Assembly (NCBI GenBank): GCA_964493945.1
Contig: CAZBQG010000265.1
Location: forward strand, 1 to 5,621
From: CAZBQG01 sp964493945
Lineage (GTDB): Bacteria; Pseudomonadota; Alphaproteobacteria; Rhodospirillales; UBA2165
Length of the DNA stretch: 5,621 nt
Direction: 5' to 3'
Shown: in pieces, positions 1-5,621 of the stretch
How positions within the stretch are numbered: position 1 is the first letter of the stretch
How the letters are laid out: each line of letters opens with the position of its first letter
The notes under the pieces: model-generated
Told to the model about the DNA's origin: nothing
The model's database searches: none
Seen by the model: only the letters and a program-made list of their open reading frames with translations
Program-made: the position numbers and the translations under genes

Positions 1-4321
<4,321 letters not shown>

Positions 4322-4395
4322 ATTCGATCTTCTTTCCTTCCCGGCCGCATTGGGCCATGGTTATCGCAAGACAACTGACGGGTTGTCGGCTATTC

Positions 4396-4517
4396 CCGCG
4401 CGCCCAGGTGAAGCGCGGCCAATGAACGGCGGCCCCTCAGCCGTTTCCGGGCTTTGGTTTTTCCATCCCTTCTCCGGAACGCCGCAGATACCCAACCCGG
4501 TTGCGGGCCGGGCGGCG
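4396..4517. repeat. Cluster of short GC-rich inverted repeats in the gltB leader
   Basis: Three potential stems lie in sequence. CCGCGC (4396-4401) pairs with GCGCGG (4413-4418). AACGGC (4425-4430) pairs with GCCGTT (4440-4445), with a T-rich stretch (TTTGGTTTTT) about eight bases later on the plus strand. CGCCGC (4480-4485) pairs with GCGGCG (4512-4517), and CCCGG/CCGGG lies inside that last loop. All would be within the predicted gltB leader if read on the minus strand, or in an unannotated short transcript if read on the plus strand. I do not recognise a known riboswitch or structured RNA family. GC-rich sequence produces such stems easily, so only the repeats themselves are well supported. 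Confidence 0.4.
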
Positions 4518-4527
4518 AACGGATCAA

Positions 4528-4560
4528 GGGGGGCCCGAATTCAGGCCCCCTAGGTTTATT
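4528..4560 (+). terminator. GC-rich hairpin, possible weak rho-independent terminator (plus strand)
   Basis: GGGGGCC (4529-4535) pairs perfectly with GGCCCCC (4544-4550) around an 8-base loop centred on the palindrome GAATTC; a G-U pair at 4528/4551 can extend the stem. On the plus strand the stem is followed by TAGGTTTATTT, T-rich but interrupted, so terminator activity would be modest. It could stop plus-strand transcription from inside gltB before it reaches the hydrolase gene. On the minus strand there is no T-tract; there the same repeat would form a stable stem about 11-34 nucleotides from the predicted 5' end of the gltB mRNA. The inverted repeat is certain; its role is not. Confidence 0.4.
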
Positions 4561-4565
4561 TAATG

Positions 4566-4576
4566 CCTATCATAGG
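4566..4576. promoter_or_regulatory. Operator-like palindrome on the gltB -10 box, with a partial direct repeat
   Basis: CCTAT-C-ATAGG is a perfect 5-bp inverted repeat around one central base. It covers the whole predicted gltB -10 hexamer. The sequence CCTATCA, which starts this palindrome, recurs at 4597-4603, 31 bp away, at the upstream edge of the predicted -35 box. A spacing near three helical turns and placement around the promoter fit a transcription factor site, probably repressing gltB if bound. The regulator is unknown and an 11-bp palindrome can arise by chance. Confidence 0.35.
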
Positions 4577-4597
4577 ACATATGCTCCGTTTCGTCAC
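4569..4597 (-). promoter_or_regulatory. Predicted sigma70-type promoter of gltB
   Basis: Read on the minus strand, GTGACG (4597-4592, four of six matches to TTGACA) is followed after exactly 17 bases by TATGAT (4574-4569, five of six matches to TATAAT). Transcription would begin near 4562 and give a 5' leader of about 240 nucleotides before the gltB ATG. The spacing and the -10 box are good and the -35 box is moderate. The site was found by eye and nothing shows that it is used; a closer promoter could exist in the GC-rich stretch. Confidence 0.5.
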
Positions 4598-4635
4598 CTA
4601 TCACGTTGGCCTACACCTGTTCGGGGCCGAATTTG

Positions 4636-4644
4636 TGTGATAAT
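4636..4644 (+). promoter_or_regulatory. Predicted extended -10 promoter element of the hydrolase gene
   Basis: TGTGATAAT matches an extended -10 box (TG, one base, then GATAAT with five of six matches to TATAAT). No good -35 hexamer lies at the usual distance, as is tolerated in extended -10 promoters. Transcription would start near 4651 and leave a leader of about 33 nucleotides before the ATG at 4684. This also argues against the in-frame upstream ATG at 4606, which would lie before the transcript start. Confidence 0.4.
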
Positions 4645-4683
4645 CTGAATATTAAGCGTTTGGCCGTCAAACGGGTGGGTGTT

Positions 4684-5400
4684 ATGCATAAATCCGAAGT
4701 TCCTCAATATGCCGTGGATGCCGTGATGAAACGGCGTGGAAAGCCATATGTGTTCGATGAAATCGATCCGGTCCGGACGGCGCTGGTGGTGATCGACATG
4801 CAAAATATTTTCCTGCAGGAGGGTGCGCCGGCTGAAACCCCCATGGCCCGCGAAATTGTGCCCAATATCAACCGTTTGGCGGAAAGCACGCGGGAGACAG
4901 GGGGCGCCGTCGCTTGGATTCAGATGGTGCAGGCCGAGGAGGATTTGCAGAATTGGTCCGTTTTCTTTGAGGAAATTTTCCCGGCGGAGCGGGTCCCGGG
5001 CTATTACGAATGGCTGAAAGAGGGATCGAAGGGCCATGAATTATGGCCCGAACTGGACGTGTGGGACGGTGATCTGATCATGAATAAAAACCGCTATAGC
5101 GCCTTTTTGCCGGGAGCATCCGAATTGGCCGAAACATTGGCCGGTCAGGACATCGATACGGTGCTGATTACGGGAACCGTCACCAATGTCTGCTGTGAAT
5201 CTTCGGCCCGCGACGCCATGATGAGGAATTTCAAGACCATCATGGTCGGGGACGCCAATGGGGCGAAACTGGAGGAAAGTCATCTGGCCAGCCTGGCGAA
5301 TTTTTCCCAGGTTTTTGGCGATGTGAGATCGACTGATGACGTTATCGGGCTCCTTCGCGCGGGCATATCCCCGGTCAAGCAGGCGACGGCGGCCGAATGA
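4684..5400 (+). CDS. Isochorismatase-family cysteine hydrolase (RutB-like amidohydrolase)
   Basis: A 238-residue soluble alpha/beta hydrolase of the isochorismatase-like cysteine hydrolase superfamily, without signal peptide or membrane segment. The catalytic triad is visible: Asp38 in ALVVIDMQN, Lys135 in MNKNRYSAF, and Cys170 in GTVTNVCCESSARDA, where the preceding V-T peptide fits the conserved cis-peptide of the fold. A second cysteine, Cys171, follows directly. The length is typical. The K-x-RYS-A/G-F and TNVC-x-ES-x-x-RD patterns resemble the ureidoacrylate/N-carbamoyl amidohydrolase branch, whose members cleave a C-N bond through a thioester and release ammonia or carbamate. No rut, nicotinamidase or enterobactin-type genes are nearby, so the substrate cannot be named. 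I chose ATG 4684 over the in-frame ATG 4606 because homology-like sequence begins after it and the predicted promoter lies between them; its ribosome site (GGGTGGG) is weak. It diverges from gltB. Confidence 0.93.
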   Translation: MHKSEVPQYAVDAVMKRRGKPYVFDEIDPVRTALVVIDMQNIFLQEGAPAETPMAREIVPNINRLAESTRETGGAVAWIQMVQAEEDLQNWSVFFEEIFPAERVPGYYEWLKEGSKGHELWPELDVWDGDLIMNKNRYSAFLPGASELAETLAGQDIDTVLITGTVTNVCCESSARDAMMRNFKTIMVGDANGAKLEESHLASLANFSQVFGDVRSTDDVIGLLRAGISPVKQATAAE

Positions 5401-5510
5401 GCCGAAACGGGCCGTAAATCATATCGACAGGCCTGGATGAGTTTTGTAAGTTGAGCCGTTGCCGGGGCTGAGGCTGCCTCGATCTTAAAATTATCCCAAT
5501 AGCCACATGA

Positions 5511-5621
5511 ATGGGCCTAGATGTGCGTCGAAATTTAATATTTTTTGCTTTTTTCGTTTTGTTGGCGCCACCCGTTGGATGGGCGGCTCCCACTTCCCCT
5601 GATCAGGCCGCCCAATTCCTC
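5511..5621 (+). CDS. N-terminus of an exported protein, truncated by the window edge
   Basis: From ATG 5511 an open frame of 37 codons runs to the window edge. It begins with a classic Sec signal peptide: a short basic N-region containing VRRN (residues 5-8), a hydrophobic core LIFFAFFVLLAPPVGWA, and a likely signal peptidase I site after GWA with APTSPDQAAQFL as the start of the mature part. There is no lipobox cysteine at the cleavage site, so a soluble periplasmic or secreted protein is more likely than a lipoprotein. The ribosome site is weak; GTG 5523 is an alternative start that would leave an N-region of VRRN. The mature start vaguely resembles MlaC/Ttg2D-type periplasmic lipid-binding proteins, but twelve residues cannot support that name. 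It lies 110 bases after the hydrolase gene on the same strand; co-transcription is possible but unproven. Confidence 0.7.
   Translation, partial: MGLDVRRNLIFFAFFVLLAPPVGWAAPTSPDQAAQFL

Larger units (their letters stand above)
4322..4683. other. Divergent intergenic region between gltB and the cysteine hydrolase gene
   Basis: These 362 bases separate two divergent start codons. The gltB-proximal part (4322-4550) is GC-rich and full of short inverted repeats. The remainder (about 4551-4660) is more AT-rich and holds both predicted promoters. I found no convincing protein-coding frame, tRNA, or sigma54 (TGGCAC-N5-TTGCA) site by eye. Two plus-strand frames cross part of it, but they are continuations of frames antisense to gltB or lack family features. 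The region therefore looks regulatory: two back-to-back promoters, an operator-like palindrome and a long gltB 5' leader. Confidence 0.7.

Noticed and set aside
4606..4683. Upstream in-frame ATG at 4606 as the hydrolase start
   Set aside because: The extra 26 residues look unlike the family, the codons run through the predicted extended -10 box, and no ribosome site precedes it.
4322..4683. Sigma54/NtrC promoter, tRNA or known riboswitch in the intergenic region
   Set aside because: No GG-N10-GC type -24/-12 element with a good match, no tRNA T-loop or cloverleaf arms, and no riboswitch core I recognise.
4594..5037. Minus-strand frame of 147 codons opposite the hydrolase gene
   Set aside because: The plus strand encodes a clear isochorismatase-fold enzyme with all catalytic residues; the reverse translation has no recognisable motif. 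The reverse frames at 5041-5283 and 5375-5593 are rejected on the same grounds.
5401..5510. Terminator or promoter between the hydrolase and the exported protein
   Set aside because: AGCC/GGCT can form a short stem near 5454-5469 but no T-tract follows. TAAAAT at 5486-5491 resembles a -10 box but its nearest -35-like hexamer (TTGCCG, 5459-5464) is 21 bases away, so neither is supported.

Overview
The window reads as an ordinary chromosomal stretch of a GC-rich Gram-negative bacterium. It is probably a pseudomonadote, and an alphaproteobacterium is my best guess, based on the GC-leaning codon use, the bacterial NADPH-type GltB layout and a Gram-negative-style signal peptide. The genus cannot be read from the sequence. 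I see no mobile element, CRISPR array, rRNA or tRNA, and no clear sign of recent transfer.

Layout. About three quarters of the window (1-4321, minus strand) is one uninterrupted reading frame for the large (alpha) subunit of glutamate synthase, gltB. Its start is inside the window and its last several dozen codons lie beyond the left edge. A 362-base divergent intergenic region follows (4322-4683). It contains a good sigma70-like promoter for gltB, a palindrome on that promoter's -10 box with a partial direct repeat next to the -35 box, an extended -10 box for the rightward gene, and several GC-rich inverted repeats, one with a perfect 7-bp stem. On the plus strand, 4684-5400 encodes a complete isochorismatase-fold cysteine hydrolase with an intact Asp/Lys/Cys triad. 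It looks most like the ureidoacrylate/N-carbamoyl amidohydrolase (RutB-like) branch. After a 110-base gap, a signal-peptide-bearing exported protein starts at 5511 and runs off the right edge.

How the parts fit. GltB, with GltD (not in the window), makes glutamate from glutamine and 2-oxoglutarate and is the main sink for assimilated ammonium. The divergent hydrolase belongs to a superfamily in which many members release ammonia or carbamate from small C-N compounds. A shared nitrogen theme is possible, but it rests only on adjacency and family tendencies. The least explained part of the window is the intergenic region: if the predicted gltB promoter is right, the gltB mRNA carries a leader of about 240 nucleotides rich in potential hairpins. 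I did not find a recognisable undescribed system.
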